NCBI RefSeq assembly: GCF_910592395.1
Contig: NC_088326.1
Coordinates: 2,981,001-3,045,000, forward strand
Source of the DNA: Lineus longissimus
Taxonomy: Eukaryota; Nemertea; Pilidiophora; Heteronemertea; Lineidae
DNA length: 64,000 nucleotides
Reading direction: 5' to 3'
Part shown: positions 36,801 through 47,500 of the stretch, one piece after another
How positions within the stretch are numbered: position 1 is the stretch's first letter
Layout of the letters: every line of letters starts with the position of its first letter
The notes under the pieces: generated by a model
The model's database searches: none
The model's input: the letters and a program-made list of their open reading frames with translations, nothing else
Told to the model about the DNA's origin: nothing
Translations under genes and position numbers: made by a program

Positions 36801-39800
36801 TTCAGACTGTTGCTATACACTTGATATACACACCGGGCAACTAATACGTCACCCACTTGCTATTGTTTTTTTCTGTTAGTAGAAACTGGTTGGTATTTAT
36901 ATAACAATACATTCAGCAAATGGTGGTTGTTCAAGCGGTTACCATCATGTTACCAGTTAAGTTATACCATTGGACATGTACACGGCAGGATGCGAACACG
37001 TACTGCTTAAAGGGTGCGGCGTGTTCTTAATCACCGGTGGGGCAGCGGTAGGGGCAGCGGTAGCGCAGTGGAAGAGAGTCGGCCTCATGATCAGGAGGTC
37101 GTAGGTGCGACACCCGGCCGAGTCACTGCTTAGTTCCCCCACTGGTCGAGTTCAAGTGAGCGCCTTCTGGTTGCTCCTTGAAACCCCTGATTGATTTCTG
37201 TGGAGACCAGGGTAATAATATGATATCCCAAAGCGTTTTGGGCGAGAACTATAGTGTCACGGAATTGCGCTATATAAAAGACTCATTATCATTATTATTA
37301 CACAAGGAAATTAGAAATGCAGTTATACACAATGCCATTGTCCATTTATTATGCAAACGAATGTGCTGAAACTTAGTAGGCCTATAAATAGTGTTTGATG
37401 TCGACACATTGGTAGTGCTAAAATTTATATTTAGTATACGCATTTACGTGAAAGGAAAATCTCAAATTCCGTCACAAATTTTATTTCATCGTACGTTTAA
37501 TCAACGAGCAAATTCTGCTGCGCATTTTGTTATCGATGCATAGTAAGAACATAGCAACTTTTTCGAAATAGCATTCCGCGACGTTACTATTTATAGCTCA
37601 CAAAGGTCATTTGAATAAGATATTGATGACGTTTTAGTCACGTGACAGCCGGACATCGACACTTATTTCTACGCATTTGAGCTTATTTCAAAGTCAATTA
37701 TCTTTGACCCTGCATTGTTTTTAGCATGAATGATACCATAGAGTCAGAGAGAGAAATATTCAGAACAATTATGTAGTATTTCTAACACTCGGACATGTGC
37801 CAGATTGAATCTAACTGCCCTAGTTAGAAATCCTGAATCCATTACGAAACCGCATGTTTGTCCGACATTGCCTGTAATTCAGCGATGGGGAAATAGAGGG
37901 CAGCAGCTGCAGTGACCTCATTATCGCGGAATGCTATTCAGTTCTTGGCATTGGCACCTTAACTTCGCAGTTCTCAACTATCTCTGTACATTTCAAAGTA
38001 AATTATACTTCGGGGGATTTTGTTCACCATGCTGTTTGAATATCTGGTGAATTTTCCTTGCCTAGGCTTAGATCAGCGAGGGCTTGCCAATGTAAGGAAT
38101 GAAGAAAAGTGCCTCGATGGAGTCAACTTGAGGTGGTCTGGCCGAATCCTTCTGAAATTTTTTTGACTGAGGCTGACTCCCTGTAGCATTACATACTGTG
38201 CGTTCGGTATGTGGACCAATCTTTTTATGATGATGCAAGAACGGTTGGTATAAAAATTCAGGTTGAAGGTTAACTTACAGGTAATGGTTTAGGTATAGGG
38301 TAAGTTTCCAACCTTCGAAATTTATAACAAATTGCAGGTGAACCTGTAACAAAAACCGCTGATACCAAACCGTTGCTGCAACATGCAAGACGAGGACAAA
38401 GGTGGTTTTTCCAAAAGTGGGTTCATTGTGTGACTGGTTGCGGTAGTGATGAAACCATCTTGACCCACTAGGGGTTAAGGTTGACCACATCGCATGCGAA
38501 TTCGCATCTGGCATCTACACCAAAGCAGCGAAGTCCTACATGTCATATGGGCAAAGTCACTGGCGACCGTCCCGTTGATTGTTCAAGACGGAAATAAACA
38601 CGATCATGGACCTGGTCGGGATTTAGTGCATCATAATAACAATGCATAGCCTTGCATTGTAAAGTCAGAGTGGAATGAAATATGGCTTGTTGACCCCAAT
38701 AGGATGAATTGCGTCATTCTTACAGAGGCGGAAAAGGTGACTGGCGGTTGCACAGTTTTTATCAATGCCTCATTTCGTTGGTAATCCTGACTTTGACATA
38801 TTATATATAAAAGGTTGGGAGGACCTGTATCTCTGGGCAAGTCAGACCTCCATAACCTTACAACTGGGTATTTGGTGTTTGTTTGCAACAATGCCAATGC
38901 AATCAGGAAATATGATTAACAATACTGCAGGATGCCTGTTTTATTCTGTCTGAATAGGTTCACCTGCAAAGACTGACTAGTTTGAGCTGTGCAAAGGATG
39001 TAGGGATGAACTAGCGATGGTAACCTGGTAGTGTACATTTTTATTATAAAGAACCTATAGGAGTATGAATGTGCCGAAAATAATAGTTGAGACTTATGGA
39101 AGTGGTGAACAAATGAGATCTTGTAAAGAGGTAAGCAAAGCATATTTGGAACTTGGGTCCTTCATTCTTCGCTTTTCAGAGATTGGCTAGCTGAGCAACT
39201 GGATGTTGCGGGCGTCTTGAAGGGACGAACATAGGCGTAGAGGCGGATGATGCACACGTGTCCCTCATGGAGGTTTTTCCTCGCACCTTTTTAAAAGTTA
39301 AAATGCTGATTTGAAGTCCTTTATCTTTGCAGGAAAACCAATCACAACAGGAGTACACGAATCCAGCCTACGATTCGAATGCAGCGTACGGATCGGAGGA
39401 TTCGAAAATCTCGAATAACTCTATAGACAGTATGACCTCCAGTCGGTGGTCTCTCATACTGAGGCAGGTCATTGAGCAGGTGGATGACGATGACCTTCAC
39501 CCCTACGGGAGGGGAGGAATTTATAAAAACATCATATATGGACGCAGGGTGAACAAGAGTTATGATCCGAGTAAAATGTTTGCCTGGTTGATATTTGTGG
39601 GACTTTTATTGATGTCAGCGGTGGCCATTATTTTTGTCGCAGGTGAGTGTAGTTCAAGGTTGATACCTTTTCCTGGCCGAGTTGAATTGACGATCCTGAA
39701 TAATAATGAAGAAGGTTAATGGACTAGTGTTGTTATAAGAAGTACCACAGTGCTTACGTCCATGACGTACATGAACTTGTACATCGTATGTCCTCGGCAA

Positions 39801-40142
39801 ACTTGGGCATCGTCGAAACAGGCTGCTTTAGGCCAGTACGTATTGTGCCCGGCAGATGCATAGTCCTTGTCTGAGTTTGTAGGCTTGCGAGAGTCGGTGA
39901 GGGATAAGTCGAGGACCCTCGATTTGAGCGGGTGTGCCTTTTCTGTTGATGATAAGCTTTGCTAGTGTGCTAAACCTAAGTTGTAGAATCACCGACTGTT
40001 CGGATTTTATGTAACAATTTTGATAACATTGGTCTTTTATCATGCCCTATAATTTCTTCCAGAGTCGTACTATGCCAAGGCGAGACAAGAAATGGCCAAA
40101 CTTCCCGCCAATGATGTAAACACAACTATAAGCAATGGATAG
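27757..40142 (+). CDS. gene for small single-pass membrane protein with many leader exons
   Basis: The shared part is exon 39333-39642 (acceptor tatctttgcag, phase 0; donor GTGAGT, phase 1) joined to exon 40063-40142 (acceptor tttcttccag, phase 1, stop TAG). It encodes about 129 aa: a polar Ser/Asn/Tyr-rich region with an NPxY motif (EYTNPAYDSN), an acidic DDDD stretch, a basic patch (YGRRVNKSYDPSK), one TM segment (MFAWLIFVGLLLMSAVAII) and a short tail with an NTT sequon. Positive residues before the TM suggest a cytoplasmic N-terminus (type II). Upstream, seven short exons (27757, 29980, 30643, 31383, 34131, 35618, 39065) each end in phase 0 at good donors and could supply alternative N-termini. 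No family recognised. AATAAA at 40258 could be the poly(A) signal. Confidence 0.6.
28778..28889 (+). repeat. dispersed repeat, also at 36628-36735
   Basis: Partner of the repeat at 36628; same orientation, moderately diverged, noncoding. Confidence 0.5.
29980..30045 (+). CDS. leader exon c (22 codons) or 42-nt cassette
   Basis: ATG 29980 opens MFRSYALQVKDATARF... to donor AGTAAG|GTAAGC, phase 0. A good acceptor (ttattcacag) lies 2 nt before the ATG and another (tgcacttcag) at 30003, so it could instead be a 42-nt phase 0-0 internal cassette (VKDATARFTFGGSK) spliced after leader b. Confidence 0.45.
30208..30377 (+). mobile_element. 170-bp CCGG-ended MITE, copy 1
   Basis: Termini CCGGTGTGACAGCGGATA and the complement of TATCCCTTGCACACCGG form imperfect TIRs of about 24 bp. 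The interior holds GCTAACCCTAACC. Over the 170 bp I read no difference from copy 2 at 46898. Copy 1 is also flanked by outward matching GGTGTCAA segments (30194 and the complement near 30389). Confidence 0.85.
30643..30702 (+). CDS. leader exon d (20 codons)
   Basis: ATG 30643 opens MSHLLELLSLVNKTGAITYQ and ends exactly at TATCAG|GTAAAA, phase 0. An acceptor-like ccgccgacag ends at 30620, but all three frames from it hit stops before the donor, so this segment works only as a first exon using its own ATG. A decayed duplicate lies 170 bp downstream (30776-30915). Confidence 0.45.
30776..30915 (+). pseudogene. decayed duplicate of leader exon d
   Basis: Shares GGTCGCGGCGTTA, TCATGTC.CATC, CTGAG...GTAAATA.GACC and CACGTATCA in the same order as the 30608-30710 region. 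The frame from its ATG meets TGA after seven codons and the CAG|GT donor is changed to CACGCC, so it cannot act as a leader. Confidence 0.5.
31178..31250 (+). pseudogene. decayed duplicate of leader exon e start
   Basis: Aligns with 31372-31440: GCCACAGCC.ATG, CTCTGGCA..G, CACC.CTCCGA.TCCGA and CACGAG/AGCACG in order. Its ATG frame stops at TGA after 19 codons with no donor there. The acceptor position has GTAAG in place of TTCAG. Confidence 0.45.
31383..31589 (+). CDS. leader exon e (69 codons)
   Basis: ATG 31383 opens MVSFVSWQRSTTPKSESS..., a Ser/Thr/Ala-rich polar sequence with a repeated MADG/MADR motif, ending APKDE at GATGAG|GTAAGT, phase 0. A strong acceptor (tctactttcag) ends at 31373 and keeps the same frame for three more codons, so it may be a first exon or a 216-nt phase 0-0 internal exon. 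A TATAAAA sequence lies at about 31356. Confidence 0.5.
31700..34130. other. intronic stretch between leaders e and f
   Basis: No supported exon. The interval 32200-32640 carries degenerate about 45-50-bp units built on GACACTGG...GCTGGCTA. An ORF reading MSLISYSTDSETGQNI... lies at 33964-34068, but it ends at TAA without a usable donor. Confidence 0.4.
34131..34187 (+). CDS. leader exon f (19 codons)
   Basis: ATG 34131 opens MPAPRNNTRKELIKFLAQK to donor CAAAAG|GTAAAG, phase 0. The peptide is basic. The upstream sequence has no convincing polypyrimidine tract. A 130-bp hairpin element begins 14 bp after the exon end. Confidence 0.45.
34201..34330. mobile_element. 130-bp hairpin MITE, 35-bp arms
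   Basis: Arms 34201-34235 and 34296-34330 are reverse complements with a single mismatch (TGTGACTCGC against TGTGACCCGC at the tips), enclosing 60 bp. The near-perfect arms suggest a young insertion. It lies at the start of the intron after leader f and would fold in the pre-mRNA. Confidence 0.8.
34927..35112 (-). CDS. possible small secreted Cys-containing peptide
   Basis: Open for 61 codons on the strand opposite to the leader-exon gene. The N-terminus (MTVLFFLVSTFFANG) is signal-peptide-like, followed by a polar segment with four cysteines. A GTAAGT donor occurs inside the hydrophobic part, so it could instead be the first exon of an unseen gene. No homology is recognised; it may be chance. 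Confidence 0.22.
   Translation of the reverse strand: MTVLFFLVSTFFANGQTTQDQQNTYENCGQDSKTMTISIANRRISITFSCKQHICGVLCTG
35260..35347 (+). repeat. perfect 44-bp tandem duplication
   Basis: Two identical 44-bp units starting TAATTTCTGGTTTGCTCTGT abut at 35303/35304, about 270 bp upstream of leader exon g. Identity implies a recent duplication. Confidence 0.9.
35618..35698 (+). CDS. leader exon g (27 codons)
   Basis: ATG 35618 opens MTSVAVSTIQMDFDGIQLLD... to donor AACCAA|GTAAGT, phase 0. No acceptor with a pyrimidine tract precedes it, which favours a first exon. The intron start after it resembles sequence at about 37990-38035, suggesting local duplication. Confidence 0.5.
36628..36735 (+). repeat. 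dispersed repeat, also at 28778-28889
   Basis: Both copies contain AAGTTTCAGCAAATTCG, ACTGCACTAC.GCATTGTG and a later TACCCC/TGCCCCT..AAGG block. An ORF with a GTAAGT donor (36619-36772) overlaps this copy, but because it is repeat sequence I do not count it as a leader exon. Confidence 0.55.
37036..37301 (+). mobile_element. tRNA-derived SINE, + copy
   Basis: The head carries an A box (TAGCGCAGTGG) and a B-box-like GGTGCGACACC about 45 bp later. The body contains TTGCTCCTTGAAACCCCTGA and the 3' end CGCTATATAAAAGACTC then ATTATCATTATTATTA. Head and body recur in reverse at 46155-46371. The parent tRNA was not determined. Confidence 0.8.
37567..37938. mobile_element. 372-bp TIR element, copy 1
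   Basis: Starts AATAGCATTCCGCGA and ends with its exact complement TCGCGGAATGCTATT. It is nearly identical along its length to 53918-54288. No ORF is conserved. No clear target duplication was seen. Confidence 0.8.
38029..38091 (+). CDS. weak candidate leader exon (21 codons)
   Basis: ATG 38029 opens MLFEYLVNFPCLGLDQRGLA... to GCCAAT|GTAAGG, phase 0. The region just upstream resembles intron sequence after leader g, so it may be a duplicated noncoding segment. The donor is weaker than those of the other leaders. Confidence 0.2.
39065..39130 (+). CDS. leader exon h (22 codons)
   Basis: ATG 39065 opens MNVPKIIVETYGSGEQMRSC... to donor AAAGAG|GTAAGC, phase 0. It lies only 202 bp before the shared exon. 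A TTATAAAG sequence at about 39045 lies just upstream, and no acceptor is convincing. This is the leader closest to the membrane exon. Confidence 0.5.
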
Positions 40143-43100
40143 CACATCGTTACGTTTTTTTCCGGAAATTTACTGTGTCAGGAATTTGGTCCGATCGAAG
40201 CGCCACCGTGCGGCCCGTGTTGTTCGCACTTCTGGTGAACAAACGCAAAACGCGCGGAATAAACAAGGAAAGTTGAAGAAAACCGTAAAGGCTGTGGTGT
40301 CGACGTTTTGGTTAAAGTGATGTAAGTCGGTTGGTAAAAAGTCCAAGTTTTCTTGGCAGTAATAGTGGTGCCACCTATACATCCTGTTAACTGAAAATAT
40401 ACCGTTTCGACCTCTTAAAGGTGTAGGTCGTCCGTTATCATTGTATACTGGTGGCTCAGGAAAATAGTTTTACCTTGGGGTCGATTGGCCTAATGCGGCA
40501 TGGGCAAATGAACGTGTCCAGCGTTCTCTCACAAAAAAAACCCTATTTTTTTTGTTATTGAAAAGCCCTAGCATTTATCGAACTGCGGCTCCATCTGAAT
40601 TGTCACGCGCGACGAAGTATGTTTTCAATCATCACTCGTGAGTACTTTACTCCGTCAATACATTGTGCCAACAAAAGGGGGCGATCGTGCCGGAGCAAGT
40701 TCGATTCCAGCTCATATCGATATCAACACCTATACATTACTTCGTACGATATCTCACAAACCCGTGCACCTAGAGCAATTCAAGGAATGCGCTTTCAGTA
40801 TATTGTCAGCAATTTTGTTATATACATGTATCTCTATACAATCACCCTAATTAATGGGTTTTTTAAAGCTTGACAGCACGAAATAACACAAATTCAGAGG
40901 CAGTGCATGTTCGTATATATACCTCTATCCAACACACTGCAGCTTAGTGCCAGTATCGTAAATGCAGGAACAGGTGTACGATGCACTGATGTGCATTTTC
41001 GTCGTCTGGTTTGAGCATACCCTTTTTTATCGCGCTGGAAGATAGCGACAATATGGCATTAAACTCATCTTAAGCATTATATTCTTGATATAACTACAGA
41101 ATTACCGACGGCTGTTCATTCCATACGTGCATGCTTCATGTTGTACTTGGACTATTGACACTTTTTAACAAAATAAAATGAAAATTCGACAAAGTATCCC
41201 GTTTTCTTCATTTTTGACCGAAACAAATGGACCCCGAGTGTAATTTACCCGTCCTTGCCAACTGCCCTCGGTGTGAAATACAATCTGTTATCTTCCTGGA
41301 ACGTTTGTCGAAGAAAATGAACATTAAACGGTTACACCGTCACATGTAATTTGAATATATATTTATATGACATCAGATACGAACATTTGGATTGACCATG
41401 GGCCCTCGCCTGCCGACAGACATCCCTTGGCGCCAGGATAATGAAGGCAGCATTGGCCTCGTTGCCAAAAGCCAGCAGGGCACGTCCTTCAAAATGTCAC
41501 CAGGCCTCTCAATCGTGTATATCCAATTTCTCCCAATTTCTCTAATCATCCAATCGATTATGGTCCACCGATTATTTTTCTGGGTTGATCTGTCTGCATA
41601 ATTATATTGGCCTGACATTCAAATGAAATACAACGCAAAATAAAAGATAATTTAGATGTGGGCTAATTATCTGTTCGTCAAGCTGAAAAAAAATTGTTTC
41701 AATCTGTGGCACTAAAGTGCACATGTACATGTACATTTAAGTAAGTAGTGTGTGTTTTCAAAAATACGATTGCATGCAAAGGAAAACGTGGTTTCGGATG
41801 AAGCTCCACTCGTCGGTGTCGCAATCATCGGGCCCGACACTTTCTACCGTGGCATCGCACGGACAAATGGGCGGGTTGACTGTCTGTCTCCTTCAAAATT
41901 TTTGTCTCGCTTAGTTATTCTTCTCATATCATGGCACCAAGGCTAGATTAGGATGTGACACTGGCCTTTTAAGTCTGCTGATAGAATTTGTGCAATAAGC
42001 GTGGGATTTCAGAAACTAAACAATAATGTAAAATCTTCTCGGTGGAGATTTTTGATGAAGCTTTCCAAACACAACACGCCCCTTCTACAGATCCCTGGTA
42101 ACCTATGGCTATTGATTTTTTAAATAAAAATCCCGATTATTATACATATGGCAGTACAAATGCCTTTAACTAGTCCTGCTCGTCAAGCCTAAAAGGAAGT
42201 CCTGTAAGTAGGCCCTAAGTGCGTCAATACAAACAACTTCAGTTGATGAAAAATAAATAGTATTTATGGTTTGATTATTTACGCGAACACTCCATCAACA
42301 TTTTATCAATATGAAGTACCTATTGGGCAGATTGGAGTATTTTGAACGAGGGGAATTACGACCTCTGATGGAGGACGTCTAAATTAATAACGGTGGTCCG
42401 TCCGGCCACAACATCGCCGGTTTATTACCTATATGCAAAAAGCAAACGGAGTTTTGCGTGAAATTTGGAGATCATGGAATCATATCTTCAACATGTGAAT
42501 GTACACAGTCTAAGTTTGCTTGAAATGGAACTATAAATAGCCTGCAAATGGAAAGTGCTATGCGAAGGAATCATGGGTTTATACTGTTCATTCAAAGAGA
42601 GTACTACCACCCACGAGCTTCAGGACGGCGCAGCCCATGTACCTCATCATAGCATATTTTTCCGAAAAAAACTTATTTACTGTCAGTAATTTTATCTGTT
42701 TGCATCCGTTGTGCACATTACTCAGTCTGAAACTAGGTTATTGCCCTGTAATTATCAACCAAGAGCAATTTTTGCGTCGGAAACACAAATCGTACCCTTG
42801 ATTATTGATAAATATATACTTAAGAAATAATTCGCCACAGCCATTTTTATTACAACGAGCTAATAATATAATAAGACTTGTCAAATGATAAAAAAACTCA
42901 ATCAAAAACAAAAATTGAAGTTGCGTGATATCATACTCCAATTTTAAAAATCATTGGGATATATGATGGATATAATCTGCATCCGGTGACCTTATAATTA
43001 TGACATAGTTCACATTTTCAACTTTAAAATTTTGATTAATTACCTTTTTTGCAACCAGGCACGTTTTTACAGATTCGGCACTTTGATACTGATTTTACAA

Positions 43101-44582
43101 CTGCGTTTTTGCTCACTTTGCTAATCAGCATAATAATCTCTAGACAGCAGAAGAGAGCATAAGTCCGATCATCAAAGAGTCTACGCCAACCAGCTGCTGT
43201 ACGTCTTGTGATCCCATCTCCACGTATGCCTCGTCTTAGGCCAGCCCTTCCCCAGGTCCGAGGTCCTTAATCTCCAGATTCCCTGCTGTTCTCTGCCTTG
43301 GTTCCGTTTTCCCGGTGCGCAGAACATTGAGGGGAAGCCTGGATTTCTCCATCCTCGCCGGTAACATGGCCTAACCAATTCCATCTTCTTCGCTTCACTC
43401 CGGTGAAAATGTTGCAGGCGTTGGTCCTTCTGGCAAGCTCCTTGTTTGTGTTGTGCGTGCTCTTGCCAGCGCTCACCAAGATACTACTATTAAATCATAC
43501 AGCGGCCTTCGAACCACCTAGGGGTGGTCGAGGCGGCTCTGATCTATCTCAACACTCCCAGAGATAGAGGTTACTGAACTTTTGACATTTGTGTCGGCCG
43601 AAAAAACACTGCCATGTTGATCAGCATAGAGAAGTACTGGTCGGACGATACTAATGTTACAAAGAATATATATTTACCCAGACATGTCAAATCATCATGA
43701 CTAACTAACCATTTTTTAGATTTTTTTCTTTTGACTGACCAATTTCGTCTTGAAAACATAGCGTGCATATAGACCTTCAAACCAATCATTTCGATACCGT
43801 AATTGCAGCGAACTATCTATTTGTCGATTAGTCATTATCAGAGATTGGATTGGCCTCATGAGGCTAATGGCACGTTTCTTTGCTGTATATCATATTGTGA
43901 GGCCAAACCAAATATTTGTTTGGTTCACGATTATGCAATCATGGCCAACTGTCTTGATTGGAAGGATCCCCGCCCAAAAGAAAACGTCATGAAAGCCACC
44001 ATCATCATCATCTTCATAACCAGGTTCCACTGGATATCACCAACGCCACGAAATGAATACACCAAACGTTGAATATATAATAGGCAAAGAATACCAACTG
44101 CCGTCAGCGTGACGCGCCCCTCCGACGACAGCCAATGCAGTTTAAAGTATAGAAAACTAGGCGAATACCGCGAATGAGCTAAAACGTTATCGGAAGAAAG
44201 AGTGTATAATTACGTTCTGGGCCCGGTGGTCACTCTAACGCCGGCGTGAACTAACTTGGCGTTAAGTCTAAGGGCTTATTCAGCTAGTTAAAGGAGGAAG
44301 CGAAGAAATTAAGTTAACGCTAGCGTTAGTGAAAAAAAGCCCAGGATAAGTCACGGTCCTGCTCGAAGCCATCTTTGTATGAAAAACCGATATATCTCAT
44401 GCCCAGGTTGTCCCTTTAAAGGACATCGTATATAGTGAACCACGCGTCACAGAGGCCAGTACAACTTGGTACCAACTGGTCGGGCCCTAATAATTTCGAG
44501 GCCATCTCACGTGACATACTCTCGACGCGATTAAACAATCCGTTCACATCACTTGGTGCAGCAGGAGAGACAAGACGCAAAG
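40143..44582. other. noncoding region between genes
   Basis: 3' flank of the leader-exon gene followed by AT-rich sequence. AATAAA occurs at 40258 and 41174. Apart from the LINE remnant near 43140-43480 I see no supported gene; the ORFs at 40135-40320 and 41373-41618 have no splice or family support. Confidence 0.5.
43140..43480 (-). mobile_element. decayed 3' end of a non-LTR retrotransposon
   Basis: Read on the - strand, pieces in shifting frames give RRRWNWLGHV, then APGKRNQGRE, then WRRLFDDRTYALFCC. This is the order found at the C-terminus of many LINE reverse transcriptase proteins (RR..WLGHV.RM ... GKR..GRP ... WR). Frameshifts separate the blocks, so it is a dead fragment. Confidence 0.65.
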
Positions 44583-47500
44583 ATGCAGTGGCAGTTTATT
44601 TTCATGATTTTGGTGGGGACGCTGGTCTTCTGTGAAGGGAGTCCTGCGAAGAGGGATAACAGTGAGTCGTCTAGTTTGGAAGAGGATTCTAGCTACCAGT
44701 CTACTTCTGATGCGAGCTCGGTCCAGAGCTCGGACCAGAGCTCGGATACGAGCTCGGACACGAGCTCGGATGAATACAGTGATGAATATGAGGGTGAGGA
44801 ACTTTTTTTTCCTGCTCCGCAGTCTGAATGCTAATCAGATGTAGCGATTTTCCCTTGGCATTGACTACAAAGAACCTGTAGAAACCCCATTCTTGATTGT
44901 CTAGCAAATAGTCGTAAGTCGGTTCCGTCATTTTGATAAAATGATGAAAATCGAAATTCACCTGCGTGATGGTTCCCAGGTTGTGGAACTCTCTCCCTGT
45001 CTCTTTGCGCGAGATTGCGGACACCAATGCATTCAAAAAACGCCTAAAAACACAGCTTTTTATAAAATGTTTTAGTAATGTCTAGTCAACTTTTTTATCA
45101 AAAATGTCAAAAATTGTATTTTATAATGTCTAGTCAACTTTTTTATCAAAAATGTCAAAAATTGTATTTTATAATGTACTAAAATCTACTTCTTCTATTT
45201 CTGTCACACTTATTTAACGTCTTTATATATATATTATCTGTTGTAAAGTGCTCAGGAAATGATTTTATTCGTTATTGTAGCACTCTAATTTAATAAATAT
45301 TAGTATAGTATTATTATTACCTCTCAAGCCATAGCACGTCAATACCAAATGTCCTTAGCATGGAGTTCCTATGTACGCAGTGTTTGTCTCCTTGACACAA
45401 TTTTTTCTACTTTGAAAAAATATCCTTCTTCACATTTTTCTCCTGTTTTGAAGACTTTCTATGTTTTGGTTCAACAGCCTCGGGAAAAAACTCAAAAGCT
45501 TTGGAGTTACTGGGTTTACTTAAACGTCTTCTCTGTACAAGCAAATTGGTATTTAAATATATATATACTATATGCATAATAGCAAGTTCAGAGTTTTAAA
45601 GTGATACTATGATGTGATTTACAACTTTGCAGAAATACGTCCGTTTTTAATTGTTGATCACAAATGTCAAGCTCAAATTTTCCATTTTTGATTAGATTTA
45701 TTATAACATCGCTGAATGTGAACCACCGCGACCGCGAAAATGTTCATGTTGTGACGTCATCAACGAAAACGGCATCGAAGCGAGCCGTCCGGGCGGGATC
45801 AAACCATCAATTTCTAGAAAATGTGCATTTCGATTCGAAAACCTTGCCGATTTATGAGAAAATGACGTAGTCATTTGTCAAAAACAGCTAAAACATTATA
45901 TGGTGAAATTTGACAGGAGTTACCCTTTAAGTTCATTCTTTATAATTAGGCTGTAGAATAATGTAGTAACTCCACCTCGTGCATGAGTCAAGTTTCTTCA
46001 GAATTTTGACTTGGGGGTTTTTTAAAAAATCTAAAATGGCTGTTTTCTAGTTTTTCTTGACTTTTCCGAACCCACTAGGCAAGTGGCCCAAGATTATAAT
46101 TGGTGTAGGTCTCTCTGCAGGTCGTGGCTGGTGTGCCAATTAGAAACAGATAGATAGATAATTAAATGGGTGTAATGATAACAATGATGATAATATTTGA
46201 TTTCTTATATTTTCCTTGTTTCCTGCTTTGAGCATGCTTTGGGCATACCATATTGATATCCCGATCTTCAAAGAAATCAATCAGGGGTTTCAAGGAGCAA
46301 CCAGAAGTTTGAGTCGAACCCATGACCTTTTGATCATGGGGCCGACTCTCTTCCACTGCGCTACTGTTCGTGAATCAAACTGGATTACGAGTCTTTCGTC
46401 ATCTTAAACACGGGGAAAAACTTGGTCCATTTAATACGTATCCATCTTTATGGAAGTGCCGGCAAAACACCGCATGGTCAATTAGGTATTTGATCACGAC
46501 CTCGCCGCATAAAAAAGGATAAATTCCACATTGTCGCACATTAAAAACGACACACAACTTATTACCGAGACCTAAATAGTTAAATTATGGTTTTTGGCTA
46601 AGCAGTGATAGTCGAAATGTGTATCATTAATACATAATTACGCCCGAAAATCGTGAGAATAAGTCGGCCTAAATACGAAGTCCTAATTCCGAGATCGGTG
46701 ATCGGTGGCATTACCTGAAATGTCAGCTCAGCGATATACATGTACTTGTATCTGTTTTTCGTAAAATGTCAGATGGAACTGAAAATAATGGAAAACACCA
46801 TATCTTTCGGGTTCTCTTACGTGTATTCCGACATTTTTCGACTCAGAAAATTGAATGAAACCGACTCTAGATAGAATGAAGTCACAATACTACACTCCCG
46901 GTGTGACAGCGGATATAGTCCCCCTGGAGTCATAGTCCGGTAGCATTGTATTTGATCAATTAAGCAGCATGATCTATTGTACCGCTAACCCTAACCAAAA
47001 CATTTAGCAATGCGGGCTATTGTTACACGGACTATCAGCCCTAGGACTACTATCCCTTGCACACCGGTCCGAGTTCAAATCGTTGTAGAGTAACTCCCCA
47101 CTGTTGAGAGTTTATATAGTGCGAAATGCGCCTACTGGTATAGGACCAGTGTAATGCTTTTGAGTGTTTCTGTTTTTGAGTGTTTCCCCTCATTGTTTGG
47201 GAACGCTCAAAAATAGATCGACGAGTTTTTCTGTGTATCCCCCCTATTGAAAAGTCATGGTCTCTCTAGCTGCCTATTGTTTGGAAACACTGACACATGG
47301 GAAACAACCACAGATGTTACACCGGTGTAGAAGTTTAAAATGTCCTAGGATAGAATGACCGGGAAACAAAGGATTCTATTATGCGCTTCAATCTCTGAGC
47401 TATTGACCGTCAGGGTCTCAATAGAACCATAATGCAGAGTACAATAGGGCCGGACATTTTTTCCAGGGGGCATTTGTTACTGTTACACAGGTGTAAAAGG

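Noticed and set aside
37036-37120. Functional tRNA gene
   Set aside because: A and B boxes are present, but no cloverleaf with a paired acceptor stem is evident and the sequence continues into a SINE body shared with 46155-46371.
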